Assembly: GCA_023362775.1 (NCBI GenBank)
Contig: JALMGJ010000002.1
Coordinates: 59,359,914-59,423,913 of the forward strand
Reading direction: 5' to 3'
DNA: 64,000 nucleotides
From: Charina bottae
Taxonomy: Eukaryota; Chordata; Lepidosauria; Squamata; Charinaidae
In this document: one piece after another, positions 63,573 through 64,000 of the stretch
Position numbering within the stretch: position 1 is the stretch's first letter
Layout of the letters: every line of letters begins with the position of its first letter
Notes under the pieces: generated by a model
Seen by the model: only the letters and a program-made list of their open reading frames with translations
The model's database searches: none
What the model was told of the DNA's origin: nothing
Translations under genes and position numbers: made by a program

Positions 63573-63616
<44 letters not shown>
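63504..63616. repeat. (GATA)n microsatellite
   Basis: About 27 GATA units with two interruptions (near 63560 and 63568). Confidence 0.97.
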
Positions 63617-64000
63617 TTTAAAGAAAAGACATATAATTAAAGACCTAATTAATAAATTTCTAAAGGGTAAACAAATAAGATTAAAAATGAAGAAAGGAAG
63701 ATAAATAAGACTATGCAAGAAGTCTGATAGTTGCATTGTAGTTTGGAGTTTTGGGTCAATCCCAAATATAAATAATGATGTACATTTATGCTGAATATAA
63801 GGAAAGTATTAGAAAATTAAGGAAGTAGATTACTTGCAGAGGTCAGTCCAAGGTTTTCTTTAAGTAGTAGTCATAGTGGTCAGGTTTGTAAAATCTGCAA
63901 AGCTAAAATTTTGATTGTTTGTGGTTCAGTGTGTTGTATTAACCTAAAAAACTAGAATAATTAAGTATGGTTAAGTCAACCACAGCTAAGGGTGTTATGC
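63617..64000. other. No recognised feature
   Basis: AT-rich sequence without recognised elements up to the window edge. Confidence 0.5.

Noticed and set aside
63504..63616. CRISPR-like regular repeat
   Set aside because: A simple tetranucleotide microsatellite in a vertebrate genome, without spacers.
63296..63736. 146-codon minus-strand frame
   Set aside because: Open mainly through the GATA array (repeated ILSYI-like codons); no motif elsewhere.

Overview
The window looks like a repeat-dense, AT-rich intergenic or intronic stretch of a squamate reptile genome (lizard or snake). I found no convincing host exon, tRNA or rRNA gene. The squamate assignment rests on the mix of mobile elements: an RTE/BovB LINE, several Sauria-type tRNA-derived SINEs, many L2-clade LINEs, a CR1 3' end, an R4-clade LINE with a restriction-like endonuclease tail, Penelope-like termini, hAT miniature elements and an L1. 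Species cannot be fixed from this.

Layout. 0-9 kb is mostly unique AT-rich sequence with a Penelope-like fragment, an inverted pair of LTRs (5960-6559), an old L2 and a short RTE insertion. 10-18 kb holds two related solo LTRs, the first CpG-rich hAT element, an L1-like insertion with target-site duplications (10821-12398), SINEs, an L2 and a near full-length but broken BovB (14652-17861, 12-bp duplication). 18-22 kb is mostly unique, with a 44-nt U2 snRNA fragment. 22.7-28.4 kb is a nest: an unassigned LINE interrupted by an RTE, which is interrupted by a SINE dimer, then an R4 LINE interrupted by a hAT element. 28-35 kb holds L2 and SINE copies, two more CpG-rich hATs and a 1,670-bp hAT whose GC-rich core looks like captured promoter/first-exon sequence (33272-34941). 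37.7-44.4 kb is dominated by L2, including an L2 plus an extra L2 3' end inside a single target-site duplication, and by a palindromic Penelope-like terminus. 44.7-54.8 kb is mainly unique, with LINE, hAT and RTE fragments. 54.95-62.58 kb is an old L1 split by a young full-length L1 with both reading frames open (ORF1 263 aa, ORF2 1251 aa) and a 13-bp duplication. 62.6-64 kb has an L2 3' end and microsatellites.

How the parts fit. Autonomous LINEs supply machinery that short elements appear to borrow. Sauria-type SINEs share one tRNA-like head but carry either an L2-like or an RTE-like 3' tail. Six short hATs (about 260-345 bp) share termini CAGRGCTTTCCAAA and 8-bp duplications with TA in the middle, and most carry extremely CpG-rich interiors. 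The most interesting items are this hAT family, the captured promoter-like core at 33.3-34.9 kb, the intact L1, the palindromic Penelope-like terminus, and the SINE dimer carrying antisense promoter-like motifs. Family names rest on recognition of protein motifs, termini and target-site duplications read directly from the sequence; no database search was run.
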